From assembly GCA_907163375.1 (NCBI GenBank), contig CAJQUW010000891.1, positions 248,001 to 312,000 of the forward strand: a stretch of DNA of 64,000 nt, in the 5' to 3' direction. The DNA comes from Prostheceraeus crozeri. Taxonomy: Eukaryota; Platyhelminthes; Polycladida; Euryleptidae. A program made the position numbers and the translations under genes. Below the pieces are notes generated by a model that worked only from the letters and a program-made list of their open reading frames with translations, was not told where the DNA came from and did not search any database. Shown in pieces: positions 51,688 to 62,999 of this stretch. The number at the start of each line of letters is the position of its first letter. Position 1 is the stretch's first letter.

Positions 51688-52355
51688 CTGTAGAAGGAAA
51701 GATAAAATAGAATTACTGACAAGTAACATTGACAATCATTTTAAAAATACAACTAATATGTCATTCAATACTTGAGGATAGACAAGCTAGGCTGATGAAT
51801 CCGTTACAGGCATTACTGAGAGGGGATCTTATCCCGACTCCAAGGCCTCGGCCCTCAAATCCAACCTCCCGCGGACAGAGCGTGCGTCATATCACTGTGT
51901 TGGTATTCGGACCCCGATTTTGACATGAAAACCGGTGGAGTTATTTACATCAGGAAGCAAGTCTCGAGCCGAAGCTCGCCTCTGACAGCTTTATAAAGGT
52001 CTTTATTGAAATCAGAAGGTTTGAAAACCCCGAAAATCGACAAAAATAGTGAATTTAAATTTTTCAACTTTTTAGCACTACTTACGACATTTTATAAGTA
52101 GTCTATCACTTAGGGCAGGTCAATAGCGACCGAACCTTTTTTGAATCAAGTCAAACGGACTTGTAGAAGCAAAGTTACAAGCCTTTAAAGTTTTGGAGTC
52201 TTTTATGGCCTGGAGACGAAGGCCATCTCCTGGCTAACCTCTAAGTCTGACGGCTTAGCTGATATCAGCAATGAAATTTTCTAAGTCGGTTTCTTATAGA
52301 AACTTGGAATTTGGAATGTCCGAAGCTATCATCGGAGCTCAGAGAAACGACCTAC
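51688..52355 (-). other. 5' intron of the right-end gene, element B
   Basis: Donor AAAG|GTAGGT at 52355 and acceptor TTATCTTTCCTTCTACAG ending at 51688, placing the ATG three bases into the second exon. No feature stands out inside. Confidence 0.55.
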
Positions 52356-52403
52356 CTTTGACAATCGTTCTCCTCTAAATGAAAAGTCTCTGTCGGTTCC
52401 CAG

Positions 52404-52412
52404 CTTATATAG
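52404..52412 (-). promoter_or_regulatory. TATA box at the right end of element B, firing inward
   Basis: CTATATAAG on the minus strand, just inside the right inverted repeat and about 50 bp ahead of the leader donor. It mirrors the promoter at 33260. Confidence 0.6.
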
Positions 52413-52439
52413 TGTGTGGCGATCAGCTGATGACGTAAT

Positions 52440-53038
52440 ACCCATCATCCAAACACTAAAAACCCGTCTATCTCCGGTTCTAGTGCTCCGATTGAGCTGG
52501 AAACACGCCATGTCCATGTAGAATTTGACGCTGAATCCGAATCTGGCCTCCGTTTTCTCATCCGATGCTTCGTTTTGGCTCTACAGTAGGCAGCCATCGC
52601 AAAAATTCTGTCGTTTTTCCGAAAAATGTTGAAAATTTCTCCCCGATTGACTTGAAACTCACCATACAGATAGAGAATTTCACGCTGATTCCAAATCTGA
52701 AATCCGTTTTCCCATCCGATGCTTCGTTTTGAAGCTACAGCCCAAAACGTCCCAAATTCTAACTCTGTCGTTTTTCGCCAATGTCCCAAAATCTTAAATG
52801 GCGTCTCACATCTAAACGAAGACAGATATGAACAAGCCGCTTCTTTCAGTGAATTTGTCTCACTCTTAGCTTTCAAACGAGCTATGGCACGACTAAATCC
52901 GTCCACTGGAAGCCAAAATCGAAGCGAGCTGTCCAGAGGGGGGGGAGTCAGACTCGAAGCACCACGGCGGCCGACCACGACACTCTGCCGTTCCAGAGGG
53001 GGGGGCGCCGGTCGAGTGTTTGCCGTTTGCTTACTACT
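52440..53038 (-). repeat. Right terminal inverted repeat region of element B
   Basis: About 0.6 kb, the inverse of the left end, starting AGTAGTAAGCAAACGG when read inward. Long open frames cross it in the same sense as in the left copy, but they follow the repeat and have no other support. Confidence 0.88.
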
Positions 53039-53044
53039 GGAGTT
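53039..53044. repeat. Polinton B target-site duplication, right (GGAGTT)
   Basis: Identical to 32042-32047. Confidence 0.93.
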
Positions 53045-53730
53045 CATTCAGTATCTGATTTCTGTCTAAAACAGGCTCATGAGAAAATGACGCTACGCTG
53101 CTCCTTCTGCACCTGCTGAATGATCCCAACCTTTTCGGAATGTCACATAACTTTGAAAATTTCCTTTGGCGTAACACGACTGTGATACTGGAAACCAATT
53201 TATCCTGAAAAATGAGACATATTTTAACGTTCCAACAAATAAATAATTATAATGATGCAAATCTCAAATTTGTGAAACTACTAGGACAGCTTCGTTATAT
53301 TGCCATTTCGTATATAGGGTTTATAGGATATTTATCAATATGGAAAGTACGACTGGTCAAGATTAAGGAATTCCTACTCACTTTGAAAAAAATTGCAGAA
53401 ATTCACACGAGGATTCACATGGTAACTCAGAGGTCAAAATAAGAGAAAATGATAATAAATGCATTAAGCAGACTTATCGATGCTCTGCGGAACCGCGTAG
53501 AATTCTCCAAATCTCCACCACTTTCTGCACAACTAGCTCATCTAAAACAGTGAAGATCTATTGTGAGAGCTTTGTTCCTTATTGTCCTCATCTGATTGAT
53601 TCATTTCGTTCGATGCTACCATTATTCATTACATGTCCTTTTAGATTTTATTCCATGACTTCTCCGAACCATCTAACACGCAAACTGTTTCTGTGTCTTG
53701 CATTTGGTCTCACATTTTCTGTTCATCAAT
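53045..53730. other. Intergenic, no feature recognised
   Basis: Right flank of element B; no supported gene. Confidence 0.4.
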
Positions 53731-53905
53731 CCGTAACCAATTATCGCCAATTCTGGCCAAGTTCCTTTTAGATAACGTTGAGAACTCAGGAAAAAAATGA
53801 GAATGTCTGCATAAATCCGTAACCAATTATCACCAATTCTGGCCAAGTTCCTTTTAGATAACGTTGAGTCAGAACTCAGGAAAAAATGAGAATGTCTGCA
53901 TAAAT
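53731..53905. repeat. Tandem duplication, two copies of about 86 bp
   Basis: Landmark CCGTAACCAATTATC at 53731 and 53817; the second copy has a few extra bases (GTCA). Confidence 0.92.
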
Positions 53906-54719
53906 CGTGGTATAACCGATCATTTAACGATTGACAGCGTCAAGTACTATCTAACTCTGACTTAATACAATATAGAATATTCGAGAAATTCATAAAACAT
54001 GAGTGGAATCCTGAAAACATAACAGGTCTGTGAGATCTGAGTGCTGCAATGTATTCAAAATTATTTCAATATCAACATATTTACTGTTAAGGCCCTAACG
54101 AAATAAGCATATAATTCTGTAACTGTTATACTTACAAAATCTTCACACGCCGTTGGATACAAATGCTTCAGTGAGGATTTCAAACGCATAAAGAATTATT
54201 TTCTCGCTATGGAATCTGGCGTTGATGGCATATTCGATTCACAATATTCCATCAGTGAGGATTTCAATTCTCTCTCGACAAAAACAGAAGTAGACACGCC
54301 AGAAAGATGTCGTTTCACGCGATGTGTGAACTTCTCAGGTCATCTAACGTAGTCGACGCGAACGGAGCCTTTACCATCTGCAAATGCAATTTTATCATTT
54401 ATTAAACAGTATTAAATTCAAAGTGCAACTTCAAAGCGTAACATAGCATCAGAAATTAGACATTTTATTTCGACTGACTGAGAAGAATACTGGTCAACTT
54501 TAATGCTTTACTTTTTTTCAGAAAATAGAATTACCTTGCTGAAATTGTAAAATAATTGATCGAATATGGGGGGTCCCTAATGATAAGATATGAATTAAAT
54601 ATGAAATAAACAACTGAATTTACTATGCAAGAACGCGAATTTGATGTGTGGGTTTCTACATCCCTAACCCTGCATCCATGTAAAAAAATTTCCTCTTCCT
54701 CTTTTAAGGTATCATGTCT
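53906..54719. other. Intergenic, no feature recognised
   Basis: AT-rich with no supported gene or repeat. Confidence 0.4.
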
Positions 54720-55978
54720 AATTCAACGTAGCAAAGTGCGTCAAGGTAACAAAATTTAAAAAACAAAACAAGCTAATGACTAGTTAATTTTCAATAGGTA
54801 CAAAATATGATTTAAAAGAAAATTTTTATATCCTAAAATGTCAAAAAAAAAAATTTAAAAAATGCTTACTAGAAGGACAAACAACGCTTCTCCTCTCCTC
54901 ATGTGTAATGAATTGGCGAGTAAGTCGTTCTGTTCAAAATTATGTTTATCACTTATATATTGAAAAGATCCTATTTAACAGTCTGCCCATTCAGATGATA
55001 AGAGGACAGGTCTGTTTCCAATCAAAATACCAGATCTAGCTAACACAGCGGGATAACGCTATCTAAAATCTACCAGGTGTGTAAGAGAATTAATGTTAGT
55101 TCCTTAAGCTAAAACGTGAAATAAAATTCTACAAAATATGCATACAAATTATTTGACTATTTTTAATGAGGTCATCAACAGGAACTTGGTCAGGACGATC
55201 GCGTTTCGACCGCTTCATCCTGGACGCTCAAACCCGACCAAGCGCGGTCCTGTACATTTAAGATGCACAGCCTCAAAAGTTATATTTATAATAGGAAAAG
55301 ATTAGCATCTATCAAAAAAAATAGTCACTATTGACTGAAATGTACCTCAGGCACTTGAAAGAAGGACAGAGTCCAGCCAGTAGAGGTCAAGAGGCGGGGA
55401 CATAGTCCACCTTCAACTCAAGACGTGCTGCAAAAACAATTCAACGTAGCAAAGTGCGTCAAGGTAACAAAATTAAAAAAAACAAAACAAGCTAATGACT
55501 AGTTAATTTTCAATAGGTACAAAATATGATTTAAAAGAAAATTTTTATATCCTAAAATGTCAAAAAAAAAAATTTAAAAAATGCTTACTAGAAGGACAAA
55601 CAACGCTTCTCCTCTCCTCATGTGTAATGAATTGGCGAGTAAGTCGTTCTGTTCAAAATTATGTTTATCACTTATATATTGAAAAGATCCTATTTAACAG
55701 TCTGCCCATTCAGATGATAAGAGGACAGGTCTGTTTCCAATCAAAATACCAGATCTAGCTAACACAGCGGGATAACGCTATCTAAAATCTACCAGGTGTG
55801 TAAGAGAATTAATGTTAGTTCCTTAAGCTAAAACGTGAAATAAAATTCTACAAAATATGCATACAAATTATTTGACTATTTTTAATGAGGTCATCAACAG
55901 GAACTTGGTCAGGACGATCGCGTTTCGACCGCTTCATCCTGGACGCTCAAACCCGACCAAGCGCGGTCCTGTACATTT
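54720..55978. repeat. Near-identical 540-bp direct repeat, offset 718 bp
   Basis: Copies at 54720-55259 and 55438-55978, differing by very few bases, separated by about 178 bp of unrelated sequence. Both end at GCGCGGTCCTGTACATTT. Recent duplication; no coding frame is supported. Confidence 0.93.
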
Positions 55979-56382
55979 TTGCATTTTTGTACATCTAACT
56001 TATTTTTGCATGCATTTCTATGACTTCAACTAAATTTCTTTGATTTAGGGATGGGCAGATGGGGCTGGTCCACAGCTTAAAGTCTGTGGCCTCATGATAT
56101 CTAACAAACTATAAGTTAGATATCATAACTTTGAATTATCATACAGCCTAGCATTATTACTTTTCATATGTCTCTTGAAAATGACTATGGACTTGTATAG
56201 TCGAAATTAGTTGAGATTCATTAATCCACAAAATTTATAGCATATTTTACTAGGCTTTCCCAAACATTTTTATAATTTCTAATAGCCAAGGCATATGAAC
56301 AAAAACTACTTCTATAAGCTTAAGCTGAAGGCTTTAAGGGTAAACTCACTTACCTAGCACCAAAATTCGAAAATATTGTTCC

Positions 56383-56790
56383 TCATAATCTAGGCACATT
56401 GGGTAACGCCATAGGACATATGTTAAATACTCCATCACTCTTCGTATGAAACGCAACCCATGGAAATATCAGCTCATTAGGATTAACCAGAATTCTTTCT
56501 GAGTTTGAATGCTTGCAGATAAATATATGATCAGACCCAACCAATTCCAGCCTATTTGTAGATAACAACTTCTTTTCGCCTTCCATTACAATCGACGTTA
56601 TGAGATGAAAATCCAGCATCTCATTTTTGTAGCATGTTATTATGTCGTTTGGTTTGTGGATGACACCATTCACTTTCAAGGCGATAATTTCCTTTTTCCT
56701 CATGGATACGTCGTCGAACTCACAATATATGTCAGACTTTACATTTCCTGACGCATTCCTAAGATTGTATCGTGTTCTAAGATCACCCCT
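56383..56790 (-). CDS. Terminal exon of an unrecognised spliced gene
   Basis: A minus-strand frame continues open upstream of the ATG at 56703 to a possible ATTAG acceptor near 56795. Features: SDIYCEFDDVSMRKKEIIAL, then DFHLITSIVMEGEKK and SDHIFICKHSNSERIL, ending PMALPNVPRL. It resembles C-termini of uncharacterised multi-copy invertebrate proteins. The start exon at 57933-58019 may belong to the same gene. Confidence 0.4.
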   Translation of the reverse strand, partial: RGDLRTRYNLRNASGNVKSDIYCEFDDVSMRKKEIIALKVNGVIHKPNDIITCYKNEMLDFHLITSIVMEGEKKLLSTNRLELVGSDHIFICKHSNSERILVNPNELIFPWVAFHTKSDGVFNICPMALPNVPRL

Positions 56791-56799
56791 GCCTTGCTA

Positions 56800-57930
56800 A
56801 TACAATCGGAATTTCATTGGCTGCTGAAGTGGCAATGATAAGCTTCCGTCCACCTCTAGCTAGAGGGCGAAACTCTACGCCTGTATCCCTTGCGACTGTT
56901 ACCTTCAACATTCAAATACAGCGTTGTAAAACTACAAACTAAGTACGAGTGCGGTAGATTCCATACCAACAATTTTCGTTCGTCTCGAAGTAAAATAATG
57001 TCCATCAGCTTCGTACTCTATCCCTCAAGTGCATAGTGAATGTAGATTGCTTCACTGTGACACAGAGTATCTTACTTATTATTTATTTTATTCGGTATGG
57101 CGCTTCAGGTAATATAGGTCTATATGACTACAATTCTATCAACATTTTCGTCATTCGTAGAAGATTTGTGTGATTTTTATCATTCATTTGACAATCGTTT
57201 TATAAAGGACTACTTACAGAAAATATATCAGACTGTATGTCAATTTGACTTTCAAAGCATGAGACAAATAGCCTTCCATGAACATTACTAAATAAGAAAA
57301 CTGTATTCCCTCAACTTCATTTCAACTAGGTTAAGATCATTTCGTTGATCGGTTCAATCTTCCGCTAAATACCATTAACGACTATGATCGCGTTTCAAGT
57401 TCCATTTCGTCATGTCGGTCAGCTTGCACACCAATATTACTATCCGATCTTACATCGGAATTCTGGTGCCGCCTACAGTCATACATGCTTTCCTTCTTTT
57501 GTCATCTGGCATAAAAAAGGCCTGCAATCAGTAATACTATGTGTATGCCTATACAACATCTACAAGACGAGTGATAAATTCATGCTAGATATTGGTGACT
57601 TACAATAACACTACCTGCAGTTATGGCTAAATTGGTGAGAGTAGATTATTTCACTCATCACTGGAATTGCAATACAATTCGCAAACGCTTCCTTATGACT
57701 CCCCTTCACCGTAGTCTAAAAGCCCAATGAGGGACCAAGGCAAAATGAGTGTGCAAAAACCAATATGTTCCTAACTCAACGCTATAATAGCCCTTAGATG
57801 AAAATGATCAGGATCTACTTGTGGTAACAAAAATGCACTGGTAAAGCTGTGGTAAGAACATTTGCCTAGCGTATAACTGTTGTTTACGTAAAAACAAAAA
57901 TTGCACATTGTAATGTCAAGATATTCCTGC
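56800..57930. other. Probable intron or intergenic, no feature recognised
   Basis: Between the two candidate minus-strand exons; middle exons were not resolved. Confidence 0.35.
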
Positions 57931-57932
57931 TT

Positions 57933-58019
57933 ACCTGTAGATATAAATGAGGATAAATCATTATCCTTAGAAACCACTATCTTCTTCTCGTTATTAATGT
58001 TCACCTTAACCGCGTTCAT
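57933..58019 (-). CDS. Candidate first coding exon, minus strand
   Basis: Opens at an ATG (MNAVKVNINNEKKIVV) preceded by a CTTTCAG acceptor about 20 bases upstream, and ends at a strong donor ACAG|GTAAGC after 29 codons. The protein is too short to identify. It is likely the start of a gene whose last exon could be 56383-56790. Confidence 0.4.
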
Positions 58020-58292
58020 TTCGGCAGCTGGTTTTTTTCACTGAAAGTGAATTCCTAGGCGGTTTCAATGAATGCTGTAATTAAAGCAAAATATAACCTC
58101 ATCACTTACAGATGTTCAATTTACTCTGATGCGTTACTTATGCAATACTTTTTGGAGATACAGTATGCACATAAACTGTTGTTAAACACCAGTCTTCAAC
58201 ACTAAGATGGAAATAGATTAGGTGCCAATAGGTAATGCAACTCTAAGAATACATTGTTTTCTTATGATTAAGTAACAGCAACAAAATTCATG

Positions 58293-58646
58293 AATTAATG
58301 AAACTAGTTGCTGGATGTAAGCATAGTGGAATGCCAATGCAGGTCACCATTAGCTGGTGAATACACAAGTAAATACTTGCACAGTTTGCTGGAATCAGCG
58401 CTTGTCTCACAGAGATTACATGCAAATATGAAAGAGAGAAAGCATCCATAGCGTATTGCCATATATTGCCTAATTAATGAAACTAGTTGCTGGATGTAAG
58501 CATAGTTGAATGCCAATACAGGTCACCATTAGCTGGTGAATATACAAGTAAATACTTGCACAGTTTGCTGGAATCAGCGCTTGTCTCACAGAGATTACAT
58601 GCAAATATGAAAGAGAGAAAGCATCCATAGCGTATTGCCATAGACA
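58293..58646. repeat. Tandem duplication, two copies of about 179 bp
   Basis: Landmark AATTAATGAAACTAG at 58293 and 58472; copies nearly identical, ending at GCGTATTGCCATA. Confidence 0.93.
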
Positions 58647-59842
58647 TATCATCAACACAAAAAATACAAGTCAGATAAAATTAATTTCTTATAGATCATA
58701 GCCTACTGAGTTTGCTAGAAATTCCCATTATTACTGACTATATGATGCGCTTGTAGAGATTAGCTGATTGAAGTCATGGAATACATTGTACTATTTCCTA
58801 GCAAAACATACATTCATAAAGGTTGTGAAATGTAATTTACTTACACAGAAATAAGAAAATTATAACTCACCAACTCAACCGGTATATGATGAATGATCTG
58901 CGATTCAAAGGTACATGCCTTCGAAGTTGATTCGGAATTGAGTGGAAACACTATGTCTAAATCATGACGTCAGAAAATATTGTGGGAAAGAATAGTTTTG
59001 AATAAACCATACTGTACATGCACAAAATGAATATTCAATAAATGACAAATAGATATACTGATTAATGACGTCCTTCAAAATTGTAAATATTTCTGGGGAA
59101 CATAAATCAACGTTGAACATTCCCCCCTTGTCCCTCCCAAGTTTAGAATTCTGTATTGATAATATTGTCTGTCTGTCAGCTACAAGGCAGTTACGAACTA
59201 GAATCATTTAGCTGTTTTAATGCTTATGAACGCGGCATATCTTGAATATCTAAATTATTTTACTGTTATACACTGATAATCTCAGGATCAATTATATGAT
59301 GGGCAGTAATACTATCAATCAATACATTTAGCCTGCTGTGTACTGCTTATTTACAGTATGTGTTAATCTGTTTTGTTATTGCACCCATGATTGATACTTA
59401 CCATCTCAAATATAATATGCCCTACACTTTCGCATAAGGTTGTGATAATTTCATTCAGTAAATACTCTATGACAAAATATCAGATTTGATGGAGGTACTT
59501 TTGAAGGAACATCTCTAAAATTTGCTATCATATATGTATCGAAAATTTTAATTCTTATATAAATTATACCAAATAGGCAATATATCAGCATAGAAACTAT
59601 TGATATACACTGATAACAATGCCAGTTTTACAGTGCAGTCCAAGTAAGTCATTATTTGCACTTGCTAGTGCACGGAAAGTCGTGTCAAACAAGTAAAAAA
59701 TATTTCCAAAGTTGGAGGCGCGGCCGTCTGGCGCGTTTAAGTTCGGTGTATCTAAAGCACACCAATCACTTAGTTTAGTTTACGGAACAATGAGTTTGTA
59801 CATATAGTAGGCCTATATGATATGTATGATGTAACTAAAATA
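58647..59842. other. Intergenic, no feature recognised
   Basis: AT-rich, without supported genes. Confidence 0.4.
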
Positions 59843-60041
59843 CACGGTGTTATCTAACGCCTGAACGTTTATATCCGTTAGTTTACAGTTAGTTTCTAAC
59901 GGGTATGATATGCTAACGCTGAAACTAACGCCTGTTAAAAAAAATAACGGCACAGATGCGTATCTAACGCTAATCTAACGGCCATTCATCACATCTAACG
60001 GCTATAAGCGTTAGTCATCCGTTATTTTTTTAGTGTGCAAA
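59843..60041. mobile_element. Candidate small non-autonomous element, TAACG-rich (second copy)
   Basis: About 200 bp with many CTAACG/CGTTAG motifs. Left edge CACGGTGTTATCTAACGC; right edge, read inward, CACACTAAAAAAATAACG. These match the two edges of 19613-20052 with ends exchanged. No target duplication could be fixed. Confidence 0.45.
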
Positions 60042-60129
60042 TGAAAAAGAAAACTTGGTGCAAGAAAGATAATTATGAAAGTGTGTTATTCATTCAATCA
60101 ACCACCAAATTTGATATTGAAAAAATAAA

Positions 60130-60600
60130 TTAGAAAGAGAAATGAGGAAAAGTGGATTCAAAATCAAGGTTAAAGAAACAGCAAAAAATACCATAAAATC
60201 AAAACTACAAAGATTAAATCCGTTCAAGAAGAGGAAATGCACAGACGAATGCCTCGTATGCAAAAGTAATGGCAAAGGAAAATGTAATGCATAGGGAATA
60301 GCCTACAAATTAAATGTGAAGGATGCAAAGGGATATATCGGAGAAACAGCAAGAAATGCGAAAATCAGAGGAAAAGAACATATAAAGCAATTGAAGGAAA
60401 AAAGGATACATCAAGTTTAACGAATCATTGCAAAGAACATCATGACAACATATAACAAGAATTTTCAATGAGCATAACAAGTGTGCATCATAATAACGCA
60501 ATGGAACGTCAAATAACGGAATCAGTCAACATCAAAAACAGTATGTAACAGAAAAGGATCGTCATCAACAGCAAAACAGAGTGGAACCAACCAAACATGA
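60130..60600 (+). mobile_element. Degraded retroelement fragment with GIY-YIG endonuclease (Penelope-like)
   Basis: Plus-strand pieces read KLQRLNPFKKRKCTDECLVC, then GYIGETARNAKIRGKEHI and SLTNHCKEHHDN, the usual order of a Cys-bearing linker and GIY-YIG domain. In more than one frame, so an old remnant. A related but different fragment is at 11450-11890. Confidence 0.6.
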
Positions 60601-60719
60601 CAACAGTAACTATACAGAAGAACTAGAGAGATATGAATGATAATGCACTGTGAACTATGGAACTACGACAATCAATGAATTGTGGTATACGTGGATATTT
60701 GCTAGATATCGATAATAAC

Positions 60720-60930
60720 ATTTTTTTTGAAATTAATGAAATGATATTGTTTTTCAGTCTTTTAGTAATTTTTTGTTTTCTTTCATTATGAAAAACAATA
60801 ATTATTATAATTATTTATTTTTATATATTATATATTTCATATTATTATTATGATATTATTATTAAATAATTATACATTAATAATTATAATTATTATTATT
60901 AAATTGTATATTATTTATAATTATAAATAA
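60720..60930. repeat. AT-rich low-complexity tract
   Basis: Almost only A and T, with many TTATTATT and AATAAT runs. Confidence 0.9.
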
Positions 60931-61600
60931 CAACAAAAAATGATATCAAAGTCTTTCTTTACAAGATCTATTGAAATTACTAAAAACTGATAATAACATT
61001 GATAGTTTGTAATTTTGTAGAGATTTCAAATGATTTAACATTTGATTTCCAAAATTTTTACTTAGGATTTCTTTATATCTCAATTGATAGGGCCAGACCG
61101 GCGAAATGTATTTTGATACAATTTATCAATTGATTTTTTGTGCGTAGAAATACTGAAAAACAATATCGTTTCATTCATTTTAATTCGAAATTCGAAAAAC
61201 ATGACAATACCTGAAAAATTTCAATGATAGGACAATGTCTATCCAAGTTTTTCCTCAGCAACAGAGTCCGCATGTTTTGCACACTGCATAGTGAGTTGAG
61301 GGAACTTGAACTGGCGATGGTTTATATGGGCAGCGGGAAACACTGAGTTGGGATCATAACATAGTTCCTATGTAAACTATAAGCATAGGTTGATTTTATC
61401 AGGTCCTCATTCTCCTTGTGAAAGACGGAAAATGTTAGATTTACATATTTTTCAAATTGTGTTACAACATTATTGAAGCTGATTTTTGGAAATATTTTAC
61501 TTCACTTCAAACCCCCATACTCTGACAACAAAGGTCTGTCGCAGTGCATTGAATATCGAAAGAGAATCATAACTATTAAGTCAACAAAATACACCGACAC
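60931..61600. other. Intergenic, no feature recognised
   Basis: No supported gene or repeat. Confidence 0.4.
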
Positions 61601-61614
61601 GTTTCATTCCCCGA

Positions 61615-61690
61615 CCGCACTCGCTCGACCCAGGAATCGATCCGAAGTCTGCGGTGGAGACGAGCTCGCACCTTCTTCACTAAGCCACGC
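61615..61690 (-). repeat. tRNA-like SINE candidate
   Basis: On the minus strand an A-box-like GTGGCTTAGTGAAGAAG (61671-61687) is followed by a B-box-like GGATCGATTCC (61633-61643), with a locally raised GC content. It does not fold as a clean tRNA, so it is more likely a tRNA-derived SINE head. Confidence 0.45.
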
Positions 61691-61699
61691 TGACGTCAG

Positions 61700-62761
61700 C
61701 TCTATCTTGCTGACAAAATGTGTTTCGATTAGATTGTTTTCGAAATTATGGAAGCACTTTTCATCTGAGTACATCGCAACAACGGGAGTTGTTTAGTGTC
61801 TGTGTTGATATCATTACTAATTACGCCTGTGGAAGTGGAATCAACCATGGACCACATTGTAACGGCATGATGATCTTGAAGTTTCTAAATTTCAATATCG
61901 GGATTCTCTGTTGCCTAGAGGTGAATATAATGTAGATTCACCATGGAATTCACATGTAACGCTGCTTCGTTTGGTGTGTTGAAGGCATCACTGCTCGTGA
62001 CTATCAATTACTGTCTGGCGAAATAGCAACTTTTTCAACAAGCATGTTTGAATCTTTTCACAACTCATTCTTGAAACGATGTTTTGACTGCATCGAGTTA
62101 GACGGCAGTCAAGTTGAAGGCTAATTTGAGACTTGTGACTATTCTGACCGTTTTTTAGTTGCAACTTACTTAACTTTCTTGCAATTGTTGGTCATTTTTC
62201 TGAAAGAAGGAAGAAAAATCGATATTTTGTGCTATTTTTTGTATTGGTGATTACTTTTAGTATTAGAATACGATCGCATTGAGATGACTATAGATTCAAT
62301 GTCAAATCTCACACATCTCGTAAGTTGGTTACCCTGGTTACATTAGAAGCATGAAACATGAATTCAATATTGAGTCTATGCCCTGTGACACCCGTTTGAA
62401 AATAAATCGTTTATGCATCACCCTGTATAATGTTTTACATAATCATGCACACAACTACGACAGACTTTCGTGAAATACCTGAAGTTCTCAGAATAACATC
62501 TTAACATTCGTAGTCATAGTTCATCGATCATAACATTCTCGATCACAAATTTTCACTGCAACGACAACAAGGACAGCCGCTGCTTCAAGGTGTTTTCTAC
62601 GACTTGATAACTTAGAAAACAAACAGCGCAGACACTTTTTATTTGTTTAGATTTAGTTACAACAATGTCTGTAATCCAGAAAAATACTGATGATGTTAAT
62701 GCGAACTATATGAACTACATAATTAATTGTAATGAAATCTATCATTCAAATCCTATTTCAG
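61700..62761. other. Probable intron or intergenic, no feature recognised
   Basis: Upstream of the phosphagen kinase exon; no further kinase exon recognised here. Confidence 0.4.
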
Positions 62762-62911
62762 GCAAGAGGTTTTCACGGTGAACATACGGAATCTCCTGAT
62801 GGAATTTATGATCTCAGCAATAAGCGAAGAGTGGGATACACGGAACTCGATGCAGCCACTGAAATGGCGCGTGGTGTTGCCGAAATCATAAAGTTAGAAT
62901 CTCGCATGTGA
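62762..62911 (+). CDS. Terminal exon of an arginine-kinase-type phosphagen kinase
   Basis: Opens in phase 0 after acceptor CAAATCCTATTTCAG and codes 49 residues to [37 protein letters not shown] and [20 protein letters not shown] followed by YDLSNKRR is the C-terminal signature of arginine kinases, which transfer phosphate between ATP and arginine as a cytosolic energy buffer. The GEHTE glutamate region lies in the active site in the family. AATAAA at 62994-62999 fits a 3' end. No other kinase exons are seen in the window, so earlier exons lie across a long intron or this is an orphan exon. Confidence 0.8.
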   Translation, partial: ARGFHGEHTESPDGIYDLSNKRRVGYTELDAATEMARGVAEIIKLESRM

Positions 62912-62993
62912 ATAACTGACTGTAACATGTCTAAATTTTTTTGACATTGATCTCTTTCGATTATCAAATGCAACTAGTATTGTATACAAATCA

Positions 62994-62999
62994 AATAAA
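62994..62999 (+). terminator. Poly(A) signal of the phosphagen kinase
   Basis: AATAAA 83 bp after the stop codon. Confidence 0.6.

Larger units (their letters stand above)
32048..53038. mobile_element. Polinton/Maverick element B (adintovirus-like), complete end to end
   Basis: 20991 bp. Both ends begin AGTAGTAAGCAAACGG when read inward, inside longer inverted repeats, with a perfect 6-bp duplication outside. Plus-strand genes run from the left: putative ssDNA-binding protein, RING, exonuclease-like, polymerase-N-domain protein, RING, basic protein, ATPase, VIPQ protein, Cys-rich ORF, integrase, major capsid, protease, and after a minus-strand TBP/PC4 cassette two penton-like genes. Polymerase B, a zinc-finger gene and a spliced right-end gene are on the minus strand. 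Capsid, integrase and ATPase genes look whole; polymerase, one RING and the right-end gene look broken, about four or five breaks in all. Likely a young fossil. Confidence 0.95.

Noticed and set aside
54720-55978. 540-bp direct repeats considered as a pair of LTRs
   Set aside because: No TG...CA ends in common positions, no primer site or coding region between them, and only about 178 bp separates them.
61473-61796. Plus-strand open frame of 107 aa
   Set aside because: Overlaps the tRNA-like SINE candidate on the other strand; no domain, start context or splice support.
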